The notes under the pieces are model-generated. The model was given only the letters and a program-made list of their open reading frames with translations. It ran no database searches and was not told the origin of the DNA. A program made the position numbers and the translations under genes. From Actinomadura sp. BRA 177 (GTDB lineage: Bacteria > Actinomycetota > Actinomycetes > Streptosporangiales > Streptosporangiaceae): DNA of 35,264 bases. The stretch spans positions 1 through 35,264 of the forward strand of contig NZ_JABXFD010000383.1 of NCBI RefSeq assembly GCF_013372625.1, written 5' to 3'. This document shows, in pieces, positions 1-8,761 of this stretch (within the stretch, counting starts at the first letter, position 1; every line of letters begins with the position of its first letter).

Positions 1-92
1 GTCGACGGCTGATCGGCAGGGGACACCCGACGATGATCGACGATCAACCCACCAAGATCAACTCGGACGCCGCGGGCAAAACCCGACACCCA

Positions 93-1958
93 TCACCGCA
101 GCTCAGCAACACCCGTGAATGGACACGTTTGGAGCGGTGTGATTTCGACGGGGGAATTGTGGGTGAAGTCGAAGCGGAGGCGGCCCGGTTCTACGCGGGA
201 GCCGCGTTGGGTCGCGTGGTCGCCGAGGACGCGGCGCAGCATCGCGTGCGAGACGTGGGTGGCGCTGTGGGAGCGTGCGGTCGCCGAGCGGTGGGCCGCG
301 TCGACCTTCGCTTCTGCTTCGTCGCCCGGGCGTAGTTCGCCTTCCTGTATGCGGATGGTGTGTATGTGCAGGCCGTCCAGGCCGGGGCGAGTGCCCAGGA
401 CCTGTGCCTTTGCGGTGGACGTGTGGAGTTCGCCCCGGTCGCCGACCTGGCCGCCCGACTCCGCGTAGAACGGGGTGCGGGAGAGGATCACTTCGATCTC
501 GTCGCCTGCGGTCGCGGCCTGGGCTTTGCCGTGTGGGGTGAGGAGCGCCAAGACCGTTGTTTCGGCTGTCAGGGATGAGTAGCCGACGAAGTCGGTGAAG
601 CCGTGTTCGGAGACGATTCGGCGGTGGAGTTCTTGGCGCGCTACCGCGTCGCCCTTCTTGTCCTGGCTTGCGCGGTGCGCCTGGCGGCGTTGGGATTCGA
701 GGAGTTCCGCGAAGGCGTTCTCGTCGACGGTGAGGCCCGCTGAGCGCGCCGCGTCGATGGTGAGGTCGATCGGGAAGCCGTAGGTGTCGTGCAGTTCGAA
801 CGCGGTACGGCCGGAGATGGTCGAGGTCGCGCGGGTGATCGCCGTGTCGAGGAGCCGGGAGCCCTGGCGCAGAGTCCGCTCGAAGCCCTCTTCTTCGGCC
901 GTGACGACTTGGCGGATCAGGTCGGAGTGCTCGGTCAGTTCCGGCCACGTGGAGCCCAGGGTGCCGATCACGCTGGACGTCAGGTCCGGTAGTGCCAGGT
1001 CGATGCCGAGGCGGCGGGAGTGGCGGATGGCGCGGCGCATTAGGCGGCGCAGGACGTAGCCTCGGTCGTCGCGGGACGGCGTTACTCCGTCGGCGATCAG
1101 GAAGGCGATTGAGCGGGCATGTTCGGTCACGATGCGGAATGACGTTGAGTCGTCGCTTCCGTCTCGGCCGGGGTAGGCGCGGCCTGCCAGTTGCTGGACT
1201 AGTTCGAATGTGGGGGAGAGGAGGTCGGTTTCGCAGACCGTGTCCACGTCCTGCAAGATTGCTGCGAGGCGGTCGAGGCTTAGTCCCGTGTCGATGTTGC
1301 GTGCCGGGAGTTCGCCCAGGATTGGATAGTCGTCTTTTCCTGTGCCTTCGCCTCGAAGGTTCTGCATGAAGACGAGGTTCCACAGTTCCTGGTAGCGCTC
1401 GCCATCGATCGCTGGGCCGCCCTCACGTCCGAAGGATGGGCCTCGGTCGTAGTGGAGTTCGGACGATGGGCCGCATGGGCCCGGTATGCCCATTGACCAG
1501 TAGTTGTCCTCCATGCCGAGTCGCTGAATGCGGGAGGAGGGGACGCCGACCCGCCGCCAGAGATGGGCGGCTTCGTCGTCGTCCTGGTACACGGTGACCC
1601 ATAGGCGTTCCGGGTCGAGGTTGTAGTGGCGGGTGAACAGTTCCCACGCCCAGGCGATCGCCTCCGCCTTGAAGTAGTCGCCGAAGGAGAAGTTGCCGAG
1701 CATTTCGAAGAACGTCGCGTGCCGCGTGGTGCGGCCCACGTTCTCGATGTCGGACGTACGCGCGCACTTCTGCACGGACACTGCCCGGGAATGGTCCGGT
1801 GTGGTCTCGCCGAGGAAGTACGGCTTGAACTGGTTCATGCCCGCGTTCGTCAGCAGCAGCGTCGGATCGGACGGGACGAGCGGGCTGGACGGCACGACGC
1901 GATGGTCGCGCTTCTGGAAGAAGTCCAGAAAGGTCGAACGAATGTCAGTCGAGCGCAT
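93..1958 (-). CDS. alaS: Alanyl-tRNA synthetase paralogue, truncated in the editing domain
   Basis: Charges tRNA-Ala with alanine in the cytoplasm (class II aaRS). The N-terminus (MRSTDIRSTFLDFFQKRDH, then LLTNAGMNQFKP) and the FEMLGNFSFGDYF block are typical of the AlaRS catalytic core, so the aminoacylation and tRNA-recognition modules are present. The editing domain begins normally, with the first zinc-binding motif HSATHVSH near residues 566-572, but the protein stops at 621 residues. Full AlaRS is about 880, so the second Cys/His editing motif and the C-Ala oligomerisation domain are missing. After FDFTH the last ~20 residues no longer resemble the family, and no other frame down to position 1 restores it. 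Third codon positions hold more A/T than in neighbouring genes, which suggests transfer. It may be a decayed gene, a short active paralogue, or a sequence broken near the window edge. A second full-length alaS is expected elsewhere. Identity is certain; functionality is not. Confidence 0.85.
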   Translation of the reverse strand: MRSTDIRSTFLDFFQKRDHRVVPSSPLVPSDPTLLLTNAGMNQFKPYFLGETTPDHSRAVSVQKCARTSDIENVGRTTRHATFFEMLGNFSFGDYFKAEAIAWAWELFTRHYNLDPERLWVTVYQDDDEAAHLWRRVGVPSSRIQRLGMEDNYWSMGIPGPCGPSSELHYDRGPSFGREGGPAIDGERYQELWNLVFMQNLRGEGTGKDDYPILGELPARNIDTGLSLDRLAAILQDVDTVCETDLLSPTFELVQQLAGRAYPGRDGSDDSTSFRIVTEHARSIAFLIADGVTPSRDDRGYVLRRLMRRAIRHSRRLGIDLALPDLTSSVIGTLGSTWPELTEHSDLIRQVVTAEEEGFERTLRQGSRLLDTAITRATSTISGRTAFELHDTYGFPIDLTIDAARSAGLTVDENAFAELLESQRRQAHRASQDKKGDAVARQELHRRIVSEHGFTDFVGYSSLTAETTVLALLTPHGKAQAATAGDEIEVILSRTPFYAESGGQVGDRGELHTSTAKAQVLGTRPGLDGLHIHTIRIQEGELRPGDEAEAKVDAAHRSATARSHSATHVSHAMLRRVLGDHATQRGSRVEPGRLRFDFTHNSPVEITPLQTCPFTGVAELR

Positions 1959-2076
1959 GGGACGGCCTCACGAGGTCGATGGGATGACGGCGCACACCGC
2001 CGAGCCGGGCCGGGCACGACTGCTCGTCCCCCAGCTCGGCGCGGCTAGCTCGCCGTCCCACCTCGTGAATGACCAT
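1959..2076 (-). promoter_or_regulatory. Structured leader of the alaS paralogue (candidate attenuator)
   Basis: Read on the minus strand, the stretch before the alaS ATG contains nested complementary segments. Bases 2060-2068 pair with 1968-1976 (9 bp, perfect), 2051-2057 pair with 1986-1992 (7 bp), and an inner stem pairs 2034-2040 with 1999-2005 (7 bp). The last outer arm runs directly into the likely Shine-Dalgarno GTGAGG, 7 nt before the start codon, so the closed form would hide the ribosome binding site. The 5' arm reads GAGGTGGGACGGCG, loosely like the T-box core AGGGTGGNACCGCG (three mismatches). A 43-codon ORF (2076 to 1945) also covers the leader and overlaps the alaS start. The structure is visible; a regulatory role is inference. 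Confidence 0.4.
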
Positions 2077-2137
2077 CACCCGCCACGCTACCTCCGCGTT
2101 CGGCGACGCGGCACACCAATTTCCGGAGGCGCGGGGC

Positions 2138-2503
2138 TCAGGACATCGCTTCCTCGGTGCGGGAGTCGTAGTCGGCGCGTGCGGCGTCGATCTGGGAAAC
2201 GTGGCCCTCCGCCCATCGGACGAGGGTGTTGGCCGCGTCCATCAAGGTCGCGCCCATGGGGGTGAGGGAGTACTCCACCCGGGGCGGCACGACGGGGTAC
2301 ACGGTGCGGGTGACGATGCCGTCGCGCTCCAAGGCGCGCAGCGTGACCGTGAGCATCCGCTGGCTGATGCCGTCGATCTCGCGCTTCAGCTCGGTGAACC
2401 GCTTGGTGCGCTCGCCGAGCAGCGCGATCACCAGCAGCGACCACTTGTCGCCGACGCGGTCGAGGACCTCGCGGGCCCGGCATCCGGCCGGGGTGAGCTC
2501 CAT
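2138..2503 (-). CDS. HxlR-family winged-helix transcriptional regulator
   Basis: A 121-residue DNA-binding protein. Nearly all of it is an HxlR domain: VLDRVGDKWSLLVIALL, then RFTELKREIDGISQRMLTVTLRALERDGIVTR (the recognition helix region), then a wing ending VEYSLTPMG. A cysteine at residue 8 sits where redox- or electrophile-sensing HxlR/YodB proteins often carry one. I chose the internal ATG because GGAG lies six bases upstream of it; a GTG 22 codons earlier adds an unconserved extension. It diverges from the YceI gene across a ~120-bp gap with a palindrome, so it probably controls that gene and itself. The inducer is unknown. The family call is firm; the target is inferred from position. 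Confidence 0.88.
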   Translation of the reverse strand: MELTPAGCRAREVLDRVGDKWSLLVIALLGERTKRFTELKREIDGISQRMLTVTLRALERDGIVTRTVYPVVPPRVEYSLTPMGATLMDAANTLVRWAEGHVSQIDAARADYDSRTEEAMS

Positions 2504-2575
2504 GGTTATCTCCAGGTGACCGAGGCAGAAAAAAGTGCCTTCTTGTGCCGACCCCGCGGGTCTCCGCACGATGGA

Positions 2576-2598
2576 GGCGGTTACCGAACGGAACCGCC
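2576..2598. promoter_or_regulatory. Palindromic operator between HxlR and YceI genes
   Basis: GGCGGTT (2576-2582) and AACCGCC (2592-2598) form perfect 7-bp arms around a 9-bp spacer, 28 bp upstream of the YceI start and inside the shared divergent promoter region. The size suits a dimeric winged-helix regulator. A TACTAT hexamer at 2600-2605 may be the -10 box for the YceI gene. No -35 box is convincing. Confidence 0.4.
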
Positions 2599-2626
2599 TT
2601 ACTATTCATAACCTCAAGGAGACACC

Positions 2627-3208
2627 ATGACGGTCGAGCTTGTCGAGATCCCCGGTTACGTCGCCGGCACCTGGACCATCGACCCCCTCCACTCCGACGT
2701 CGGCTTCACGGTCAGGCACCTGATGGTCAGCAAGGTCCGCGGCCGGTTCGGGACGTTCGAGGGGACGGTCGTGACCGGCGACGACCCCCTCGACTCGTCC
2801 GTGACCGCGACCATCGACCTGGCCTCGGTCGACACCGGCATCGCGAAGCGCGACGAGCACGTCCGGTCCGCCGACTTCCTAGACGTCGAGAAGTACCCGA
2901 CGATGTCCTACCGCTCCACCGGCGTGCGCGCCGACGGCGGCGACTACGTCTTGGACGGCGAGTTGACGCTGCGCGGCCTGACCAAGTCCGTCCCGCTGAA
3001 GCTGGAGATCGGCGGATTCGGCCCCGACCCGTTCCGGGAGGACGACCCGTTCAAGGGCGCCCGCGCCGGGTTCACCGCGACCGGCGAGATCAGCCGACTG
3101 GAGTTCGGCGTGGGGGACACCGCCCGCGTCCCGGGCGGCGGCGGCCTCGGGCTGGGGGAGAAGATCCAGATCATCCTGGAGATCCAGGCCGCGCTGCGCA
3201 CCGAATGA
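2627..3208 (+). CDS. YceI family protein (lipid/isoprenoid-binding fold)
   Basis: A 193-residue single-domain protein. The signature opening G-TWTIDPLHSDVGFTVRHLMVSKVRGRF and the later stretch DEHVRSADFLDVEKYPTMSYRST are characteristic of YceI, a lipocalin-like beta-barrel that binds isoprenoid or quinone-type lipids. There is no signal peptide, as is usual for actinobacterial members, so it is probably cytoplasmic. AAGGAGACACC precedes the ATG, a strong Shine-Dalgarno that fixes the start. It is transcribed divergently from the HxlR regulator, a pairing that suggests control by redox or electrophile stress. The true ligand cannot be read from sequence. Confidence 0.9.
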   Translation: MTVELVEIPGYVAGTWTIDPLHSDVGFTVRHLMVSKVRGRFGTFEGTVVTGDDPLDSSVTATIDLASVDTGIAKRDEHVRSADFLDVEKYPTMSYRSTGVRADGGDYVLDGELTLRGLTKSVPLKLEIGGFGPDPFREDDPFKGARAGFTATGEISRLEFGVGDTARVPGGGGLGLGEKIQIILEIQAALRTE

Positions 3209-3229
3209 CGGCCGGCGGGCCTGCGCGGG

Positions 3230-3916
3230 TCAGCGCTCCCCTAGCAGCCGGGGGAGCGTCTCCAGCGTCGTGATGCGCGGGACGGTCAGGTCCTCCGGGG
3301 CGGGGTCGCCGGAGCGGTCCAGCCAGATGCCCGCCAGGCCTGTCGACGCGGTGCCCTGGGCGTCGGTGACGAGCCGGTCGCCGACGTAGGCGGCCTCGTC
3401 CGGGCGGACGCCGAGACCCGCGCAGGCCGTCCGGAAGATCCCGGCGGCCGGCTTCGAGGAGCCCGCCTCGCTGGACGCCACGACATACGGCAGGACGTCC
3501 GCCAGGCCGAGCGCCTCGATCTTCGCGCGCTGCTGGGAAGCGTCCCCGTTGGTGATCACCCCGAGCCGCAGGCCGCGCGCCGCCAGGACGTCCAGGACGC
3601 CCCGCACCTCGGGGAACGGACGCCACGCCGCCTCGTACAGCGCCACATACCGGGCGAGCCACGCATCGGCGCGGGCGTCGTCCCAGTCGCCGAGCCCGAG
3701 CTCCGGGGCGAGCGCGAGGATCCGGACGCGGCGCTGGGCGACGAGGTCCAGTTCGCCCGCCAGGTATCGGTCGACCGCCTCCTCGGTCAGCTCGTACCAG
3801 CGCCGGACGAGCCACGCCTCGTCCACGTCCGGGAACGAGCGGACGATCGCCTCGCCCGCGGCCCCTTCGTGGTCGAGGAGTGTCCCGTCCAGGTCGAACA
3901 GCACCGCCGTGATCAT
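3230..3916 (-). CDS. HAD-superfamily hydrolase (phosphatase-like)
   Basis: A 228-residue haloacid dehalogenase-type phosphohydrolase. All four HAD motifs are present: DLDGT near residues 8-12 with both nucleophile aspartates, VITNGD (motif II), the SSKPAAGIF lysine (motif III), and YVGDRLVTDAQG (motif IV acidic residues). The cap between motifs I and II is a helical C1-type cap, as in phosphoglycolate phosphatase-like or HAD-IA enzymes. The ATG shares a base with the stop codon of the upstream TetR gene (TGATG), so the two are translationally coupled in one operon. A longer upstream reading frame only shadows TetR. The substrate is probably a small phosphorylated metabolite and cannot be specified. 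Confidence 0.88.
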   Translation of the reverse strand: MITAVLFDLDGTLLDHEGAAGEAIVRSFPDVDEAWLVRRWYELTEEAVDRYLAGELDLVAQRRVRILALAPELGLGDWDDARADAWLARYVALYEAAWRPFPEVRGVLDVLAARGLRLGVITNGDASQQRAKIEALGLADVLPYVVASSEAGSSKPAAGIFRTACAGLGVRPDEAAYVGDRLVTDAQGTASTGLAGIWLDRSGDPAPEDLTVPRITTLETLPRLLGER

Positions 3917-4491
3917 CAGGCGAGCCGGTGGGCTTCGGCGAGGACGCGGGCCGTCTCCACGACGGTCGCGCGGCGGCGTGCCAAGGCGGCGTCGGCGTCG
4001 TCCTCGTCCAGGATCAGCCGCCGCAGCTGCGGGACCGCGAAGCTCCACGCGATGAGGCCGAAGACGGTGAACATCAGGTCCTGCACGTCACGCGAGCCGC
4101 GGCCGGTGTCGGTGAAGCGGGCGGCCTTCTGCCGGAACGCCGCGCGGCGCTCGTCCTCGCCCTGCACCTCGCCCGGCGTCTCCAGGGCCTCCCAGAGCAG
4201 GATCCTGATCAGCTCCGGATGCTCCTGGTACCAGTCGAACAGCTGCCCCACGGAATCGGACAGCCGCGCGGGATCGATGTCGGTCGCCTCCCCGATCTCG
4301 TCCATCTTGGCGCGCACCACGGCGCCGAACAGCTTCTCCTTGCCGCCGAAGTACAGGTAGATCGCCTGCTTGTTGGCCCGCGCCTCGGTGGCGATGCGCT
4401 CGATCCGGGCGCCCGCGAGCCCGCGCGCGGAGAACTCGGCGGTGGCGGCTTCGAAGATTCGCCGCCGGGTCGCCTCGGCGTCGTAACTCAT
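3916..4491 (-). CDS. TetR/AcrR-family transcriptional regulator
   Basis: A 191-residue repressor. The N-terminal helix-turn-helix is standard: RRRIFEAATAEFSARGLAGARIERIATEARANKQAIYLYFGGKEKLF. The C-terminal ligand-binding half (VGQLFDWYQEHPELIRILLWEAL, followed by a tail like TetR_C domains) resembles regulators annotated as TetR C-terminal type with a DWYQEHPEL motif. It is the first gene of an operon with the HAD hydrolase and diverges from the SDR gene. Two near-identical inverted operator copies lie between them, so autoregulation and repression of the SDR are likely. The inducing ligand is unknown. Confidence 0.92.
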   Translation of the reverse strand: MSYDAEATRRRIFEAATAEFSARGLAGARIERIATEARANKQAIYLYFGGKEKLFGAVVRAKMDEIGEATDIDPARLSDSVGQLFDWYQEHPELIRILLWEALETPGEVQGEDERRAAFRQKAARFTDTGRGSRDVQDLMFTVFGLIAWSFAVPQLRRLILDEDDADAALARRRATVVETARVLAEAHRLA

Positions 4492-4498
4492 GCCCGAA

Positions 4499-4560
4499 TT
4501 AAACCATCCGGTTGACTTTCGATCGGCCGCGGGTGCAGTCTAAAACAACCAGATGGTTTA
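4499..4560. promoter_or_regulatory. Paired TetR operators in divergent promoter
   Basis: TTAAACCATCCGGTTG (4499-4514) and CAACCAGATGGTTTA (4546-4560) are inverted copies of one element, TAAACCATCYGGTTG, with one difference. Each is itself an imperfect palindrome, AACCATCYGGTT. One copy abuts the TetR start and the other ends 14 bp before the SDR start, so each can block one promoter. The arrangement is typical of TetR autoregulation. Confidence 0.7.
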
Positions 4561-4574
4561 TTTCAGGAGGATCC

Positions 4575-5657
4575 ATGGTCACGACCACAGCCCCCGTCCC
4601 CGTCCGGTCACCGCTCCCGTGGAGCCTCGCAGGGCGGACGGCGGTGATCCTCGGCGGCACCTCGGGCATCGGCCTGGCCGCCGCCGAACTCCTCGCCTCG
4701 GTCGGCGCACGCGTCCTGCTCGTGGGCCGCGACAAGGACCGGCTGGAAGCCGCCTTGACCCGCGTGAACGCCGCCGCCACCCGCATGAACGCAGCCGCCA
4801 TCCCCGCCGGACCGCCCGCCGGACCGCCCGCCGGACCGCCCGCCGGACCGCCCGCCGGAACAAAGCCTTCCGGGACGTCCGCTGGAACGCTCGCGCAGAC
4901 GCCTGCCGGGACGTTCGCTGGTCCGGCTGCGGGGACGTCCGCCGGGACGCCTGCTGGGACGTCCGCCGGGACGCTCGCCGACGCAGCCGGAACAGCCGCC
5001 GACGCAGTCGGAACGTCCGCTGGCGCAGCTGGTACTGCCGCTGATGGGGGCGTTGGCGCGGATGGGATGTATGCCGACGTTCACGGGATTTCCGCCGATG
5101 TCACTGACGACGATGCGCTGGCGGAGGTCTTCGACTGGGCCGGCACCGTCGACCACGTCCTGATGACGGCCGGGCGTCCCGCCGGGATCGGTCCGGTCGC
5201 CGAGCTCAGCCGGAACACCGCGCAGGCCGCCGTCGCGGGGCCCGTCGGGGCGGTTCTCGAAGTCGTTCGGGCCGCCGTCCCGCGCCTGAATCCGGGCGGG
5301 TCGATCACGCTGGCCTCGGGCATCCTCGTGGCGCGTCCGCGGCCGGGCATGTCCGCGCCGGTCGCGGCGGCCGGTGCCGTCGAGACGCTCGCCCGCGCGC
5401 TGGCCGTCGAGCTGGCGCCGGCCCGCCTGCGGGTCAACGCGGTCCGGTTCGGTGCCATCGACACGCCCCTGCTGCGCAGCCGTTTCGAAGCCGCCGGGGC
5501 GGAGGCCGACGCGGCGATGGCCGAGGCAGGAGCCGGCATGCCCCTCGGACGGTTCGGGACGGCCGAGGAGGCGGCCTCCGCCGCGCTGTTCCTGATGGCC
5601 AACCCCTACATGAGCGGCGAGGTCCTCACGGTCGACGGCGGGCAATCCCTGGCGTAG
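4575..5657 (+). CDS. Atypical short-chain dehydrogenase/reductase with repeat insertion
   Basis: A 360-residue Rossmann-fold protein; classical SDRs are about 250. The NAD(P) motif GGTSGIG lies at 27-33, the NAG-like strand at HVLMTAG (194-200), the active-site serine region at LASG (246-249), and the end matches SDRs (RVNAVRFGAIDTPL, EVLTVDGGQSLA). Two features are odd. First, the catalytic YxxxK is absent: the aligned segment reads SAPVAAAGAVE, with Pro262 and Ala266 in place of Tyr and Lys. Second, residues ~74-167 are an Ala/Gly/Thr/Pro low-complexity insert built from xAGP or xAGT units and encoded by 12-bp tandem repeats. AGGAGG lies five bases before the ATG, so an earlier in-frame start was discarded. 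It probably binds nucleotide but may not be a standard oxidoreductase. TetR likely controls it. Confidence 0.85.
   Translation: MVTTTAPVPVRSPLPWSLAGRTAVILGGTSGIGLAAAELLASVGARVLLVGRDKDRLEAALTRVNAAATRMNAAAIPAGPPAGPPAGPPAGPPAGTKPSGTSAGTLAQTPAGTFAGPAAGTSAGTPAGTSAGTLADAAGTAADAVGTSAGAAGTAADGGVGADGMYADVHGISADVTDDDALAEVFDWAGTVDHVLMTAGRPAGIGPVAELSRNTAQAAVAGPVGAVLEVVRAAVPRLNPGGSITLASGILVARPRPGMSAPVAAAGAVETLARALAVELAPARLRVNAVRFGAIDTPLLRSRFEAAGAEADAAMAEAGAGMPLGRFGTAEEAASAALFLMANPYMSGEVLTVDGGQSLA
4804..4859 (+). repeat. 12-bp coding tandem repeat in the SDR gene
   Basis: About four and a half nearly perfect copies of a 12-bp unit (CCGCCGGACCGC phase) encode PAGP repeats. The multiple-of-three period keeps the frame open if copies are gained or lost. 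Confidence 0.85.
4860..5055 (+). repeat. Degenerate 12-bp repeat tract continuing the SDR insert
   Basis: Units such as GGGACGTCCGCC and GGGACGCCTGCT follow each other with the same 12-bp period (clearest at 4932-4980) and encode GT-x-A steps. The tract decays into less regular Ala/Gly/Thr codons toward 5055. It looks like an older, mutated part of the same expansion. Confidence 0.6.
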
Positions 5658-5669
5658 CAGAAAAGGGGC

Positions 5670-5704
5670 GGGCCCCTGACCGGCGTCCGTTGGGTCAGGG
5701 GCCC
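5670..5704. terminator. Bidirectional terminator between SDR and chitinase genes
   Basis: Perfect 12-bp arms GGGCCCCTGACC (5670-5681) and GGTCAGGGGCCC (5693-5704) enclose an 11-nt loop. It lies between two convergent genes, so it probably serves both. There is an A-run on the left but no long T-run on the right. Confidence 0.8.
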
Positions 5705-5779
5705 GATTGTCTCGGCTGTCTGAGGGGCTGGGAGTACCCCTTCTGCGAACAGCTCAGCCGAGACCGCTCTGCGATCGAC

Positions 5780-7621
<1,842 letters not shown>

Positions 7622-7666
7622 GATTCTCCGTTCGTTCGGCCCCCGAGCAAACAGGAATCCCCGCTC

Positions 7667-7693
7667 AATTCTTAGTAAAGTTTCCTAAGAATT
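7667..7693. promoter_or_regulatory. 27-bp palindromic operator upstream of chitinase
   Basis: AATTCTTAG (7667-7675) and CTAAGAATT (7685-7693) flank TAAAGTTTC. Apart from one mismatch the arms are complementary over 13 bp to a central G. The AT-rich block stands out in this GC-rich DNA. The inner TTAGTAAAGTTTCCTAA resembles palindromes I recall upstream of actinomycete polysaccharide-degradation genes and associated with ROK-type regulators; that association is memory-based inference. Confidence 0.6.
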
Positions 7694-7811
7694 AGGAGGA
7701 TCGTAACCGGGCCGACCGGCACGTTCAAGGCCTTGCGGCAAGCCCGCATAGCCGGCATGAGTGGTCTAAGCGACTGCCTGGACTCATACGGTCACCAGCC
7801 GGGAAGAAAGT

Positions 7812-8282
7812 TCAGGACGTCCCGAACCATCCGGGCATGTCGAGGCGCCACAGGTCGGCGGGGGTCATCCGGCGCAGGTCGTCCTCCAGGGCGTGCAGCC
7901 GGCCGGCCCCGAGGGAGCGGGCCCACTCGTCCCGGATCCGGTCGAAGATCTCCGCGGACCGGACGAGCGAGTCGACGCCGCGCGCGGTCAGCCGGACGAT
8001 CTTGCGCCGGGCATCGCGCGGGTCGGCGCCGCGCTCGACGTACCCGGCGCGCTCCAGCGACTCGACCATCTTCCCCGCGGCCTGCTTGGACACCCCGAGC
8101 CGGCGGCCGAGCTCCACGGCCGTCGTGCCGTCCGGGCCGATGGCCTGGAAGACGAACCCGTGCATGGGGCGCAGGTCGCCGTGCCCGTGCCGCGCCAGCT
8201 CGGCGTGCAGCTCGTCGATGATCACGCGGAAGGCCAGGAACAGGCGCAGCGGCAGCTCGAATCCGGGCGCGTCACTTGACAT
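7812..8282 (-). CDS. MarR-family transcriptional regulator
   Basis: A 156-residue winged-helix regulator. The core reads GTTAVELGRRLGVSKQAAGKMVESLERAGYVERGADPRDARRKIVRLTARG, where DPRDARRK is the MarR wing. Flanking helices form the dimer interface. I prefer the ATG at 8282: GAGG lies nine bases upstream, while an in-frame TTG three codons earlier sits almost on that site. It diverges from the cupin gene, and two operator-like repeats fill the ~60-bp gap. It probably represses the cupin gene and itself; the ligand is unknown. Confidence 0.9.
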   Translation of the reverse strand: MSSDAPGFELPLRLFLAFRVIIDELHAELARHGHGDLRPMHGFVFQAIGPDGTTAVELGRRLGVSKQAAGKMVESLERAGYVERGADPRDARRKIVRLTARGVDSLVRSAEIFDRIRDEWARSLGAGRLHALEDDLRRMTPADLWRLDMPGWFGTS

Positions 8283-8286
8283 GAAA

Positions 8287-8322
8287 GACAACCTCGTTGA
8301 CTATATGGACAACCACATTGTC
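8287..8322. promoter_or_regulatory. Tandem MarR operator sites, 21-bp period
   Basis: GACAACC occurs at 8287-8293 and again at 8308-8314, 21 bp apart (two helical turns). Each begins an inverted repeat: GACAAC-CTC-GTTGAC (one mismatch) and GACAA-CCACA-TTGTC (perfect 5-bp arms). They fill the gap between the MarR and cupin starts and overlap the MarR ribosome binding site. The size suits two MarR dimers on one DNA face. Confidence 0.6.
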
Positions 8323-8343
8323 TAACGTAGGGGATCGGGGCTC

Positions 8344-8760
8344 ATGACGCTCATCCGCAACGCCGAAAGCCGCCGCACCGAGACGCCGAACGGCACCATG
8401 ACCACCTTCGCCACGCCAACTCAGGGCGGCACCGAGGGCATCGCCGTCTGGCGCGTCGACATGCTGCCCGGCAAGACCGGCCCGCTGCACGCGTTCGATA
8501 CCGAGCAGGTGTGGACGTTCCTGGACGGCGCCGCGACCATCGACCTGGACGGCCGCAAGCTGGAGGCGGGGCCCGGCGACACCGTCGTCCTGCCGGCCGA
8601 CGCGCCACGCCAGATGACCGCGGCCGACGCCGGGTTCACCGCCGTCGTCGCCGCGCACGCCGGCTGCCTCGTCTACGACCCCGACAAGGTGGTGGACGAG
8701 ACCAAGTGCGAGATCGCACCGCAGGGGGACGAGCGGCTCGTCCCGCCGTGGGCGAAGTGA
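8344..8760 (+). CDS. Cupin domain-containing protein
   Basis: A 138-residue single cupin barrel: PLHAFDTEQVWTFLDGAATIDLDGRKLEAGPGDTVVLPADAPRQM covers both conserved cupin strands. In motif 1 the His and acidic ligands are plausible, but motif 2 has Gln where metal-binding cupins have His, so it may bind small molecules rather than catalyse. No signal peptide or membrane segment is visible. The Shine-Dalgarno is weak (GGGGATCGGGG). It is controlled, by position, by the divergent MarR gene, which suggests a role in response to a small toxic or aromatic compound; this is inference. Confidence 0.85.
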   Translation: MTLIRNAESRRTETPNGTMTTFATPTQGGTEGIAVWRVDMLPGKTGPLHAFDTEQVWTFLDGAATIDLDGRKLEAGPGDTVVLPADAPRQMTAADAGFTAVVAAHAGCLVYDPDKVVDETKCEIAPQGDERLVPPWAK

Positions 8761-8761
8761 A

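Noticed and set aside
4512-4574. Upstream in-frame start for the SDR gene
   Set aside because: It would run through the TetR operators and has no Shine-Dalgarno. The ATG at 4575 has AGGAGG at proper spacing.
4804-5055. Tandem repeats as a CRISPR array
   Set aside because: Units are contiguous 12-bp coding repeats with no unique spacers and no cas genes nearby.
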